Part shown: positions 25,033 through 37,182 of the stretch, piece after piece
Layout: every line of letters starts with the position of its first letter
How positions within the stretch are numbered: the first letter of the stretch is position 1
Source: Acephala macrosclerotiorum
Taxonomy: Eukaryota; Ascomycota; Leotiomycetes; Helotiales; Mollisiaceae
DNA: 64,000 nucleotides
Assembly (NCBI GenBank): GCA_014904845.1
Contig: MU119209.1
Span: 139,380-203,379 of the forward strand
Reading direction: 5' to 3'
Made by a program: the position numbers and the translations under genes
Notes under the pieces: model-generated
Seen by the model: the letters and a program-made list of their open reading frames with translations, nothing else
Database searches by the model: none
Told to the model about the DNA's origin: nothing

Positions 25033-26904
25033 TGTTAAGGAGATGTCGAGGCTCTAGCAGTCGGCAGGCTGAGTCGCGAGAAAACGGGACGACGTGAACG
25101 GCGGATCATTCGACAGCAATGGTAGCAGAGAGCCCACCTTCTGGTATCCTCGAAGCGGTGTGCTTCGCTCCCCTCTCCACGATAGTCGGTCGCGTTGTGA
25201 TGTGAAAATCGATAGAGAAGAAAGGTAAGAGGAGGTCGAGCGTCGTAAAGCGAGAGAGCTTTAGTTCAGGCGAGTTCAGGCGTCGAGATTTCACGACAAG
25301 GCGCAGCAGCAACAAGCCCTGTTTTTCGAATCATCAACGCCTTCAGGGACAATTGAGAAGCTTCAAAGAAATTCGAATTGAAGGAAGTCCGTGATGCTCG
25401 CGGAGGCGCTGCTAACTAAGCAAAAAGACGGAAATTGCAGTCCAAGTCGAGCAAGAGCAAGAGGAGGCAACTGCATGTTGAGGTCTCTCGCCAGACGTAC
25501 CTAGCGTACCTAGCGTGAACTGTTTGGACTGCCGTAGAGCTTCAGTGCATCGACCATCTCACCGTGGAGAAGGCCGTCCACAAAGCAGAATGCGGTGAGG
25601 GGAAATAAAACACTGCATTTCCTCTTTTGTTGAAGAGAGGAGTCTGCTCCGACTCTGCGTGCGTCTGCGGATATGCAGGTACATGCACTCACTGTTCACA
25701 TTTTATTATGGATTGCAATCGACACGTGCAGCTCACATGTCCTTCATTTTTCAGATTGACCCTCCAGCACACAGCAATCACAACGAATGCTTCTGGAAGC
25801 TCGCATGGTCCGCCATGCTAAACCTTTCCCCCAGACTCAGCAACGCAGGAACTCACGTCTGCCATCGACTTTAGAACTAGCGGTGACCTAAGATGTTTGG
25901 TCCCAATATGAGAGAGTCCTACGCTGATTGGTTCCTGTCATGCCCTTTCAGGGGTTGATCTTGTCAGAGCCTGTTATAAGTCACGGATATTAATTGGCTC
26001 CAGATGAACAGCATTGCGACAGGATCCAGGAGTCAGTAACAACCGGACGAGAGCCAGAATACGGTTCGTCCAGGACGTGTTCGAGGGTCTAGCAACCGGG
26101 ATCGGCACCGCACTCCACCGGGTTAGTACTCCCTAAACCGTTGGACTTCCCAAAGTTCGATGGTCTCGAGACAGACTTTACCGTCTGCAGGCACCTCGTG
26201 TTTATTCGATCACAGGTACGCCCCAGTATCAGGTGCCGAAGCGGTGAAATGACAATACTCGGCCGGGCATCGAGATTCAAGAGAAAAAGAACTTTTCCTA
26301 ACTCAAGACCAATAAGCCCCACGATACCTGCAGCGAAGTAAAGCCTACATCGAGATCATCTCCGTTTGATCCCTGTTCGAGAGTTCGCCGCCATCTGAAC
26401 CTTGGGTGCTTTGACCAGAACCCCGCAAACTGATATTACTCGCTTGATGTGTGTCAACTGGAATTTCGCACGGAACCAGTAACATGCTCTGGTACAAATC
26501 ATCAAATTCTATGCCGAGATCGAAGGTTTCGATGCGTATCTTTCCTCACAACAGCGATTGAGTACATTTGTCGCCAGACGGGTCAGCAAATTGAGGCATG
26601 AACATGATAAAGTTAGGTAGAGTGTAGAGAAAGGAGCTGGTTGTCAAAGCCCAAAGTTTTGGAATCTCAAGATGCATCTCATGGGAAACAATGACTGCCT
26701 GCGTCACTGTTTTCTGAACGTTGATACTCAGATATCTCGGTTGGCGGTTCAAGGCCAACTACTTGAATTCGCTCAGATCCTAATTTACATTACAATGCTC
26801 TTTTCATGCTGCTCTCCAGTGCGCCGATGAGGGAATCAAGGGGAAAAATCGCACTTTATACAGTACAGGCCACCCATTGATCGTTATATCCTGCCCAAAC
26901 TCAC
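25033..26904. other. upstream region of casein kinase gene
   Basis: About 1.9 kb between NUP133 (its 3' end at 26905) and the casein kinase start. The first few hundred bases are pyrimidine/purine-skewed leader-like DNA. The rest has only short frames without motifs. No RNA gene is recognised. Confidence 0.4.
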
Positions 26905-29900
26905 TCAAGGTCTGAAAGAACTCCGGAAATTTCCTATACCGTTAACTTTTGGCTTGGGCTTGAATTTCGGCTTCGAATGCAGCAAACTCTCAGCCTTCTT
27001 CATCTCACTTTCCGCAATCCCTTCCTCTAGATCCGCAAGCTTCGTCGCGATCCGGTTCATTCTGCTCCCATCATCTGTCTCCTCATTGAGCTCGGCGTCA
27101 TGATCATCTTTTGCTTGGGACAGGGCTGATTGATACCACTGGTCTAGTCTGCATTTCTCGATGAGTGGCCTCAAAGCGGCGTCCTCCACGAGCATGTCCT
27201 GCATAACTTGCTCCCTAATACTGGCGTCGCTCTCGGAGAAGCGGGAATCGAGTTCCTCTACACCAGCTCCCAAGACATCTTCAGGACTCATGGGCTTGAT
27301 GTCCGATCTCTTGTCAAAGAGGCCTAGTGTTGTTAGTTTGAGATAAGCTTGGTTGAGAAGTCAAACTTACAATCTTTGAGGCATTGTCTGAAGGTCTGGT
27401 AGAGTGCTGTAGCCGCAACTTGCTCTGACACCTGTTGATCGTCTTTCTGAGCTGTGTTATTGATCTCTGCCCAGTTATCCCGCAACATACATCGTCTCCA
27501 TATGATGCGCTGTGTCAGGGTCTTCTCCTCCTTATCGGCCAGTCCATAGCGAGTAGCTTTGAGGGCCAGGTAAAATTGCTGGCTGCGAAGGTAATACAGC
27601 CCTTCAGAAATACCATTTCCACCCATCAGTGTAAGGAGGTCGATTAGTCCTAGCGCTTTCATTGCTTCGTGCTTGATAAGAGAAGCCATACCCTCGTTCA
27701 GGAGCGATAGGAGCTTCGGCTGCTTGACCAAGTTGCTGTTGCCGTAAGATTCCAGTGCCAACTGTAGCTCGGCCTTCTCGTCAATGGCTGGTTCGACGCA
27801 AGGAAGAATAAAATCAAAGATTGTCTCTTGGATTTTAATCAAGCCAAGCTGGTTATGAACAGCCGAGAGTTCAGTTTTGCCACCATCTGGTATCAAGATG
27901 CCATTTGTCTGGCTATAACTTCTGCCCGCTAGCAGCGCAAGCTTGCCCAAGCTCAATTCGACATGCTTGCTCCACAAATCAGTTTCCCTCTTGAGTCCAA
28001 GGTCCAACAAGGTCTCCGAAGCTTGGCCAAAGTTGGTCTCTCGAGTAATGTCGTTGATCCAAGACAGCTTTGCGTACTCCTTTCTATCGCGCAGGAATGT
28101 GTTCAAATATTCTTGCTGTTCTGGCCACCCATCGAGCAAGTCAGACATTAACCTGTGATTGATATCTTCTTCGAAAAAAGCTGTTGCCCATGGAGCACCG
28201 AACTTAGCAAAACAGTGTTGAACTCGGTCTCTCCAGATGTGGTATTGCTGAATGAAATCCGTTCGTTGCTCTTCCGTGAGACCTTTTTCTAGCGAGCTTG
28301 CAGAGGTAAATTGAAGTCCATATCTGAGCACCCACGCGAGACTTGGTAACAACTCATACTTCTCAGCTAAACTAGCAGCAGCCTCGGGAAGCTCGAGCTC
28401 CCCAGCAAGACTCATAATCGTCTCGTGCTGGACTCCGCTCATCAGAGCATCAATCTTTCCCGCCTCGAGCTGCCACTTATCATCTTCTTGGCAAGTATCC
28501 CACCTCACGCGCTCGCGACTTGACCGGATAGCTATGTCAAGAAGATCCGGAAGTTCCTGACGTAATTTGCGCACTACACGAGGGTGTGCCGCCCGTCCCT
28601 CACTGCCATCGTGCTTTGCCCAATATTCCTTCGTGAGCATTCCCGCTAGGTCCGTCTGCTTTCGCAGGTTCTCCGTAGTGAAAATAGTTGACGTCCAGAA
28701 TTCAGGGAGGCCTTCGTAGCCGACCTTTAAGATACCACACTCTAATTGCTCATTCCCAAGGCCGTACAGATCAAGGTTTGCAGTACGGAATTCGAACGCA
28801 GCCTCGAGGGCACCCAAAACCACATCGTTTCCCTCACTCAGCAACTCCATGATGCCGTCAGGGTCTTTCTTGCCATCTTGATAGGTATACTTGATGACTT
28901 GGTAAGCCCAGGGAATGGCGACCTCAAGATTCCAGGCGTCATTGACGAACCACATCCGTACACGGTCCAATTCCCCCCTCTCTGTTGCAGGTACGGTCTT
29001 GTAGTCCTCATGAATGAACTCAACAACTTCCGTCAGCATACCGCGTTTCTGGCCATCGGACTTTTCTTTGAGACCTGCGTCGTAGAGTTTCCACATGGAT
29101 GATGCAGCAGCCATCTTTTCTGCAGCCCAAAGAAGTCGCCATTTCGTCGCCCGATCCAGCTCAACTTGACTGGCTCGAAGGAACTTCGCAAGGTCATTCA
29201 AAGCTGCAGACCGCTTTTTGAGGTTTTGCTCGAGCGAACCAATCTGATCAGAGATGTACGGGCTTTTGGACTTTGATATTTCCAGACTCAAGTCCAAGGC
29301 CGCCTCGCTGACTTGCTCCGGCGAGAAGTCGAATTCTGTTCGAACTGCAAAGTTAAGCGGATTGTGATCGAGGGTGCCGAAAAACACAGCTTGCTCCAAT
29401 TTGCTTTTTGCAGTGACCCGTCGTGCTGTGCTCGAAATTAGCTTTGTAGTATCGGTTGCTGCCACACGCACAACCCCGCCTCCTCTGACAATGAGAACTA
29501 CTGCAGGATGCTTGGCTTTGTGGCGACGAGACTTCGAGTCCTCGATACTGTGTGAAGGACCCTGTGGCTCCTCCATACCCGAGCCTACAATTTCGACATT
29601 GATATCGTCTCTAAAATCAACGACATCCTCGAAGGACATGGGTAATAGGTGACTCTCCGACAGAAGTTGATTTTCTGGAGAATCCGGCTGTCTTGCCATG
29701 GAGAATACCACCACAGCTCGGTCAAAGACAATGTAGGCAACAAGCGTTGGATGTGGTAGATACAACCGCGGCTTTGCAGTTGCTATCCGACTCACGGGTG
29801 TTTTGTAAGTCTTGACAGATCGGATGCTGCCGATGTCCAAGTTGTCTCTTCTCAGTACAGTTTCAATGAGAAAGTAGTGAGCATTCTGACGGTCTGTCAT

Positions 29901-31219
29901 AGAAGTTAGGAGTAAGAGGTGAGCTCCATCATCCTGGTCGCCTAAGTGAGACTCTGTGACAGGCTTTGGTGCGTATGTAAAGTCGAGAAGCTCGAAAGTT
30001 TCCAGGAGCAACTCTTTCAATGCAGGACTCGTGCGCTTGATGGCCATAACAAAGGCCTCTCTTCCCTCAACTTCGGCATTGAGGGATGCATGACCTCCTC
30101 GTTGTATGTTCCAGGACGAGATCTTGCCTTTCGATGTTACCGAGACGACATTTCTCTCTCCGACTTTGCTTGGTCGAGCAGCACGGATCGCTGCAATGTC
30201 CCCACCAGTGGCTGCGCTTGAAAAGGCACTCCGTAAACTACCAAAGATGCCACTGGTAGCTGGACCACTGATGCTGCGGAGGAATTGCACGGATATTGCA
30301 GGTCTTCCTTGCCCGTCTCTCACGCTCATATAGGCAATTCTCCCAGAGCTGAACGCGAGGACAAATCCAGCGGATTCAGCATTGAGGATCTGGATAACTG
30401 TCTCGCCGCTCAACAGTCCTTGTATTGTGAGGTCGACGCCATTTCGTTGTAATCTGAGGTCTAGGGTAGCCGCACTCGAGATCGATTCCCAGTATGTAAT
30501 CTTGCCCGTAGTTGGAATGACAACGACAAGTCCTGGATCTGAGGATGACGCCGAAGCTGAGACAAGAGATCCCAACGGCAGAGGGTCAGAACCGTGTTTC
30601 GAGGGTTGTGGTAGTGCAAATTGAAAGGTTTCTGGTGATTGTATGTTGACGGCGTAGGGCCAGACGATGGCATGTGTATGTGTAAGAGCAAGAGCGTAGC
30701 CACTGTCGGAGTATATTGCGCCATGTTGACGACCTATGAAATGTTATTATCTGCGCCTTTGATACTCAAGGGTAATATGTACCTGCAGGATCCGCGCGCA
30801 AACGGTCTGGGAGAGCAGGAAGCTTGCTGACAGTATAGGTATCGTTCGTAGTCTGGAAAGTAGGTTGTTAGATTTTTTCTATGAAGACTTTGTAGATATC
30901 AACGTACCAATACAACACTTCCATCACCTTTGTTGCCTCGATCAGCGGATCTAGGCTTCTTTCCACCTCGAACTGCGATTTCTCTGGAGGGTGCAGGAGC
31001 GTCCTGAATGTCCTCATGCTTCATCATCGCGACCTTCGAATTCTTGGCCTCTCCCATCTCAGGCGCTGCATCTAGGGGGTCGAAGGTACGATCAGTCAAC
31101 GCACTTCGCTGCCGCTTTGCCTTGGGAGGAGGTATGGAGTCTCCAGATGGGCGTGGTCTGCGTCGAGATGTGCGAACTGTGGGTGCAGGCGCACTGCCAT
31201 TCTGGGAAGGAGAGAACAT
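26905..31219 (-). CDS. NUP133: nucleoporin Nup133
   Basis: Four exons (31219-30908, 30852-30783, 30733-27371, 27323-26905) encode 1387 residues. Nup133 is a Y-complex (Nup84 complex) scaffold subunit of the nuclear pore. The first about 105 residues are a basic, disordered leader with NLS-like KAKRQR. A beta-propeller domain follows (about residues 120-500, with repeated strands such as GYALALTHTHAIVWPY). The rest is the alpha-helical stack that binds Nup84. The phase-2 last junction yields CLKDCLFDKRSDIKPMSPED, restoring the conserved C-terminus. Length is normal for filamentous fungi. It is divergent from the AFG1-like gene with about 560 bp between the starts. Confidence 0.92.
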
Positions 31220-31782
31220 GGTGAGTTCCCTCTGTTTGAGTCGGCAGTACTCAAAGCAAGATGGATACGCGCGAAGTCGATGGCTTCAGCACATTTGAAG
31301 TCGGTTGCGATGCGGTCTTGAGTGTTTACTTGGGCGGCAGAAATAATGGCCTCGCGTAACCTTAGTTCCTAAATTTTAGGCGGTGAAAATCAACACCTCG
31401 CAAAATGTTCCAAACCACAGCGCAACAGAACACGTAGCCCAGGGAGCATAGCCGCCTGCTGTTGAAAAATAGGCAGAGCAGAACCATGTATCTTTATGGG
31501 ATTTCTGTACAGCTTCTATGGTCCTCTAGAAAGCATCTGAGGACCGCAGCCTGATGGGACATATGGGACGCGATTCAACCTTACTTCAGACGGCTACCCC
31601 GTTCGAACCATGCGATGGTGTCGAGTTTATGCTTTAAACCCCCCAATTGACCATCAAAGCATTCAGAGCCTTCTCTAGATTCCCGTCTTTCGCGTTGAAA
31701 AGTTTGACACGTGACACAGACTCTATCGTTGACGTCTTCATTCCGAGGTTCTCCAAGACCTCTTAACAACGACGATGAAGCG
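31220..31782. promoter_or_regulatory. divergent promoter, NUP133 / AFG1-like
   Basis: A 563-bp spacer between head-to-head genes. It may also hold an unrecognised first exon of the AFG1-like gene: an ATG near 31608 opens a short Arg-rich frame that could be a mitochondrial presequence, but I could not join it with confidence. Confidence 0.4.
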
Positions 31783-34087
31783 ATGCCCATACCTACACCT
31801 GGCCCAGTTACCGGGCTTACCATAACCAATCCTCTTGTTTTATATAGAGCACTTCTAGCAACAAGAGTTATAGATGCGGATCCTGCCCAACATCGATTGG
31901 CGCTCGAGCTCCAGAAACTCTAGTAAGTAGTGCAAGACATTACAGTTGTGTTTCTTAAATACAGGCCCCTTTACTAAATACAATCACCCATATTCATTCA
32001 TACATCGGTTTCTAATCTGTTCATTTTCTTTTAGCTTGAGATTAAAAGACTACTCTCCTAGCGTTGAATATGGTACTCGACTCAAGGCGATTAGTCGACT
32101 AGTTGAAAATGCTCCCAAGGCTCAGGATGATACCAGATCGGTAGCAGTTCCAGGTCATCCTTTAAGGAGAAATCCATTATTCTCTCATTTCTTTCCCGAT
32201 AAACAGGATCGAGACTCAAAAGCGTTGACGCGGGTTCTCACGAGTCATGAGACCGCTATCAATATAGACTCTCCCAAAGGTCTCTTACTTCATGGAGAAG
32301 TTGGGACAGGGAAGTCAATGCTTGTCGATCTCCTTGCCGATAGTCTCCCGAACAAGAAGAAAAGGAGAAGGCATTTCAATACCTTCATGCTAGAGACTCT
32401 AGCACGGTTGGAGCAACTCAGACAGTCCCGCTCGGGACTGAATTCGATTGAGGGAGACGCAGAACATTCTTTACTTTGGCTCGCGAGAGATATGATAGAC
32501 AAATCTCCTATCCTGTTTTTAGACGAGTTTCAACTTCCGGATCGAGCAGCAAGCAAGATTCTGAGCAACCTTTTCACGACCTTCTTTCAGCTAGGCGGAG
32601 TGCTAATTGCAACATCCAATCGAATGCCAGATGAACTGTCGAAAGCAAGCGGTATGGATTTTACAGCACCCCCACGAGGAGGTCTAGTCAGAAATCTCTT
32701 GGGTCTTGGTGGAAAGTCCAAAATGCAGATGTTCCATTCGAACAACGAATATGCTGGATTTGTGGAGGTGTTGAAAGCAAGATGCGAAATATGGAATATA
32801 GAAGGAGGGCGAGATTGGAGGAGGAGAGAAGCTGAGGAGATGGATGTTGAAGCATTTGAGATCGCCGAAGCTATGAGAGAAGAGATTGTGGAAGGCTTTC
32901 CAAATTCAGCACCATCGAGTACGCTTTTTAACGAAGACCAGAAAGCTCTTCAGTATAGTGGGTATGCTGGTGGTGCCACGGTCGAGGATGCAGCGACAGA
33001 AGAGAAGACCGTGAAAGCCACAACACCGAAGAGATATTTCTTGGCTTCTCAAAATGAGCAGAAGGTATGGCAAGATGCGGTTCGAGCGTCGATATCAGCA
33101 GACACGCCTGAAGTTATTCTATGGGAATCTACGACGCTCTTGGTCTACGGAAGAAAGGTTCCTGTCTCTCGACATTCTCGCGGAGTGACTTACTGGTCAT
33201 TCCCAGACATTTGTGGTGAAACATTTGGGCCAGCAGACTACATCACTCTCGCTTCTACATTCCATACTCTCATCCTTGACGAGGTCCCTGTCTTGACCTT
33301 GATGCAAAAGAACGAAGCAAGACGACTGATCACACTGCTAGATGCACTCTACGAGGCCCGTTGCAAGCTCTTAGTCAGAGCAGATGCAGGTCCAGACGAT
33401 CTCTTCTTTCCCGAAACAAAAGCTGGTCCCAATGTCCCAGCCAGTACCAATACGCCGCGAGATGAAAATGACGGCGGTGATGCAGTCTATCCCGAGACTC
33501 TTTCCGAGATCTATCAAGACCAAACATCACCATTTCGGCCCAACGTATCTTCATACACAGATGAGCCAAGAACAGGCTATGATCCGGACGAAGACTCGGA
33601 CCTTGAATCTATTCCTGGCAAAGGGAATGAGATCGATCGGACAGTCGACTTTGGCAACACCACTTCTTTCACCGGAGAGGATGAGCGTTTTGCGTACAAA
33701 CGGGCTAGAAGTCGTATGTGGGAGATGTGTGGTGCGAGATGGCATGCTCGATCAGAGCCTGGATGGTGGCGTCCATTACCTATCGAGGTTCGCCGTTGGG
33801 AACGATCACCCTCGCCTGCTACAACAGCTCAAACCCCTCAATTTGGAGAAACTGACGTCAAACTTGGCGAATCGACCGAGCTTGACAGGCCGGCAGGTCT
33901 GCAGGGCAAGGAAATGGAGGAGAGGGCAAAAATAGCCTCTAGTCCATTTCGAGAGCAGCGACATTCACCACCGAAGATTGGATGGACTCATGCTTGGGGG
34001 ATGATAAAGTGGGGCAAGAAAGCTAGAACTTGGGGACAAGGCACAGAAGGCCTGGATGCCAGGCAAAGAGGGGATGGAGACCGATGA
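31783..34087 (+). CDS. AFG1: AFG1-like mitochondrial AAA ATPase
   Basis: Exons 31783-31922 and 32035-34087 give 730 residues. AFG1/LACE1 proteins are AAA ATPases of mitochondria (and peroxisomes) that help clear or extract membrane proteins. Visible are Walker A GEVGTGKSM (in GLLLHGEVGTGKS), Walker B ILFLDEFQLPD, sensor-type ATSNRMPDEL, and the AFG1 block YWSFPDICGETFGPADYI. The first splice makes LQKLYLRLKDY. Homologues are usually about 450-520 residues; here about 200 extra residues, acidic then basic, follow the core. No clear presequence is encoded from this ATG; in-frame codons upstream to 31711 lack an ATG, so a 5' exon may be missing. Confidence 0.88.
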
Positions 34088-34450
34088 TGCTTAACAGGGC
34101 GAGATGTACATATGACCGCGTGCGTATTGCTTTGATAATCTGTTGAGTAGTTTCCCTCGGCCATTTGTTCAAACAAATCGCCAGATCCTCCACTCTTAAT
34201 ACCCCTTCAAGTGAAGGCAGAAGCGATGACGATGATCATGATGTCCTAGCGCAAGACATCAGATAAGAGATGGATAGGTAACAAGTGGTATGTTGGCTAT
34301 ACAGCATTCCTCATCCATTTCTGGAATGTGTTGACTGGTTTGTATATCACCACCACCATGCCCCGCACTCACAGCAATTTCGAACAATTTCAAGTATCGT
34401 CATTAATTCCTCATTAATCTGTCTCTTGACAAGAAGAAAAAAAACTAAAT
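34088..34450. other. tandem intergenic region
   Basis: A 363-bp spacer between the AFG1-like gene and the next plus-strand gene. It should hold a terminator region and a promoter. No other feature is seen. Confidence 0.4.
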
Positions 34451-35431
34451 ATGTCCTGCGGCCTCATCCCTAGCACAAAAGCCCACCTCGCCACTCTCAG
34501 TTCTCGAAATATCAACCAGCAAAGTGTGAACAACCAGCCCGACTTTCCAGACTCAAGATTCCTCTCTGCCGCCAGGTATTCTCCCCTCACTCCCACCACC
34601 TCTCATCTCCTCCACCCTCTCCTCTCCCCTCCCCCCTTTCCCACAAAATCACAAACGCAAACTAACACTCCCACTCCCATCACAGAAAATGCCAGAACTC
34701 CCCGCACAGCCTCCGAATCCGCACCCCTACCGAACGTCTGCTGAAATTCGGTTCAACATACATCCACACCCACACAGCCGACATCCAAGACCTCATCCAG
34801 ACCTTTCTAGATGAATACGGATGTAACAAGATAATGGAAGTTTGTGAAACCGAAATCGTTCTCGAGCAAGACTTGGAGGAGTTGCTGATAAGTGTTGGAG
34901 AAGGGAGTAGAGGGCGGGGAGCTTGTTGGTTCGTACCTTTCCTTTCTGTGATCGAGAGACGAGGAGACGAGGAAGGGAGAAATGAGAGGGTGATTCTAAC
35001 AAGAAGAAAATAGTTCGTTGAGATTACTGAGGCCGGAATTGGGGTGTAGGATCTCGCTCGATATCCAAACCAACACCCGCACAACCCGCTGGCCACTCCG
35101 CCAAACGAGAGAAACTCAAGTCGTATGCCTAGCTCTCGAATCACTCACTCCGTCACCATTTTCTACACCCGTCAAAACCTCCAACTCCCAATCCCAGCAA
35201 GCAGAAAACAAGAAAGGTAAAGTATACGTATGCTGGGAATGGAAAGCCGTTAGGGTGGGTGGATGTAGTTTTCTTTGGGGAAAGGATCTGGTGGTTGATG
35301 CCGTGCCGATGAAGAAGGGGAGATCGGGGTTCTTTAAGAGGGTTGTTGCGAGGGTTAAGATTGGTGCTTTGGGTAAGGAGAGGAGGGGTAAGGGAGAGGT
35401 GGAGCAGGAGTTGAAGCCTTTGCTCTTCTGA
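34451..35431 (+). CDS. hypothetical protein, three exons
   Basis: Exons 34451-34575, 34686-34928 and 35014-35431 join in matching phases to give 261 residues beginning MSCGLIPSTKAHLATLSSRN. All introns are GT-AG (110 and 85 nt), the first being Pyr-rich. The middle exon carries a helical stretch (TERLLKFGSTYIHTHTADIQ) followed by an acidic segment. The last exon has an aromatic core (KVYVCWEWKAVRVGG) and a very basic C-terminus. No signal peptide, no membrane helix and no known motif are seen. I do not recognise the family; the open phases of three exons argue that the gene is real. Confidence 0.65.
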
Positions 35432-36294
35432 ATGCTATTTATTCATGGTTGAAATTTCTTTGAGAATATTGTTAGGTTAGGGAAAAGAAGAAAGACATAT
35501 CTATCTTATCTAGATTTCTGTGCTGCATAAAATTCGTGACTTGGTTCGAAGTCGTAATTTATTGTAAGCTTGAAGGGTTTGTTCTATGTAGTGAAGTGGG
35601 TGTGAGGATGAAGCCGTCTTCGAGACTGAGTAATGGACTAGACGCATGTTTGTCACAGTTGAGCGAATACAAACTTGAATATCATCATCGAACCCAGCCG
35701 TGGTCGTGATATCTGAAGCGAAGCGGGGACAATAGAAACGCAAGGTAGTGAGTGCAAAACATTCAAGCACGATGTGAAGTGCAAGATACCGCTTCTGATG
35801 ACTTTAACCAACTGCTGATGAGCTCAAAGTTTAAAGTACAATCAGACAATGACATCGACAGCTTTCTAGAAGATAATATAGTTCACTTGAGCGGATGACG
35901 ACTGAAGGGACAAGATACTCTGCTCTTATTCACTCGGGTTTGCATTGCGCCGTCCACGAGCAAGCAGCGAGGAAAGACACAAAACTAAGTTGTAATGCAA
36001 CCTCATATTGTATTGCAAAGCGCAAACACTAAGGTCTAAGTATTTACAAGAAGTTCTAAGTCAGCACTTGATCTAAGCTCCAGTGTGCTCCGGGCACCAT
36101 CATAATCACATCGATTTTTCCTGAATTTTTGTAATTCTGACGCCATTTGCCTTCCAATGCTTATCACCCCTTCCCTCCCTTGCATGTTTGTAGATACTGA
36201 CCCATTGAAGAAGATTCGTAGATGTCGACTTGCAACATCGTTCGTTGTGCTGAGAGATCCACTCTGCTAAGCATGCATACCAACCATATCCAAC
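35432..36294. other. convergent intergenic region
   Basis: 3' flanks of the hypothetical gene (+) and the expansin-like gene (-). No protein-like frame and no RNA gene are seen. Confidence 0.45.
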
Positions 36295-37182
36295 CTAGTT
36301 GAACCACCACTGAGCGGAGGCACGACCGACAGCAAGCTCCGCGAGCTCGAGGAAAGCTGCGTTAGAAAGATCGATGGAATCGCCGAGACAGCCCATGCAC
36401 TTGTCGACAACGGTAGCGGTAGTTGTCTTTCCTTGGTATGAGATGGTGATGGTCTTGCCGCAGTATGGGTTGCCGTTGGATTGAGTGCCCATCAGCCCAT
36501 AAGGAAGAGCAACGACCTTCTCCGTGTCACCGTCATTCGTCGTACCACAAGCTCCCAGGCCGGCCGTATAGTAAGTAATATCTCCAGTGCATGGGCTTCC
36601 GGATGAACAAACGCCGCTAGATGAACTAGAGCTGGAAGCTGTGTTAGAAGTGGTAGCAGCAGCAGAAGTAGTGGTCTCCGCAGGTGCAGTATATACAACA
36701 GCAGCCGCAGTTGTGGTAGGTGTCTCAACTGGAGCAGCGTATACAGAAGTAGAGGTCGAGCTTTCCACCACAGGAGGAACGTACACAGGTGAACTTGTAC
36801 TGGGAGTGGGGGCAACATAAACAGGGGTTGATGTTGAGCTCGAGGTGGTGCTTGTTGTGGATGGAGTTGGCTTCGGGGTGGAGGTGCTCGCGGGCTCGAA
36901 GAATTGAGCTGGGCTTTGGCTGGTGGTGCTTGATGCCGTTGGTGTGGTCGAAGTCTCGGATGGCACCGAAGGGGTGACTTCGGGTTCAACATATCCAGGA
37001 GAAACCCAGACGGTGGTTGTTACATCGACAGTCTCGTACTCATAAACCCAGTCGGTGACTATGACAGTCGTCTCGGCGTTGGCGCGCTTGTTGTGGTGGT
37101 GTCGAGCAAGGTGTTGCTTGTGGGGTTGAGCAGCGGCAACAGAGGCCATGAAAGCTCCCAGAACGAAAGTTGTCGACTTCAT
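36295..37182 (-). CDS. secreted barwin/expansin-like (DPBB) protein
   Basis: A single exon of 295 residues starting at the ATG at 37182 (MKSTTFVLGAFMASVAAAQP), a clear signal peptide. A His/Arg-rich KHNKR-type propeptide follows and could be a Kex2 site. Next is a long Ser/Thr/Pro-rich, probably O-glycosylated linker (about residues 60-190) with repeated VYVAPTPSTS/VYTAPAET-like units. The C-terminal about 100 residues form a double-psi beta-barrel of the RlpA/barwin/expansin-like type: GDITYYTAGLGACG, NPYCGKTITI, TATVVDKCMGC, DLSNAAF. Such proteins act in the fungal wall or secretome; some are plant-wall active. The catalytic activity is unknown. The open frame extends far upstream but without an ATG, through pyrimidine-rich leader. 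Confidence 0.88.
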   Translation of the reverse strand: MKSTTFVLGAFMASVAAAQPHKQHLARHHHNKRANAETTVIVTDWVYEYETVDVTTTVWVSPGYVEPEVTPSVPSETSTTPTASSTTSQSPAQFFEPASTSTPKPTPSTTSTTSSSTSTPVYVAPTPSTSSPVYVPPVVESSTSTSVYAAPVETPTTTAAAVVYTAPAETTTSAAATTSNTASSSSSSSGVCSSGSPCTGDITYYTAGLGACGTTNDGDTEKVVALPYGLMGTQSNGNPYCGKTITISYQGKTTTATVVDKCMGCLGDSIDLSNAAFLELAELAVGRASAQWWFN

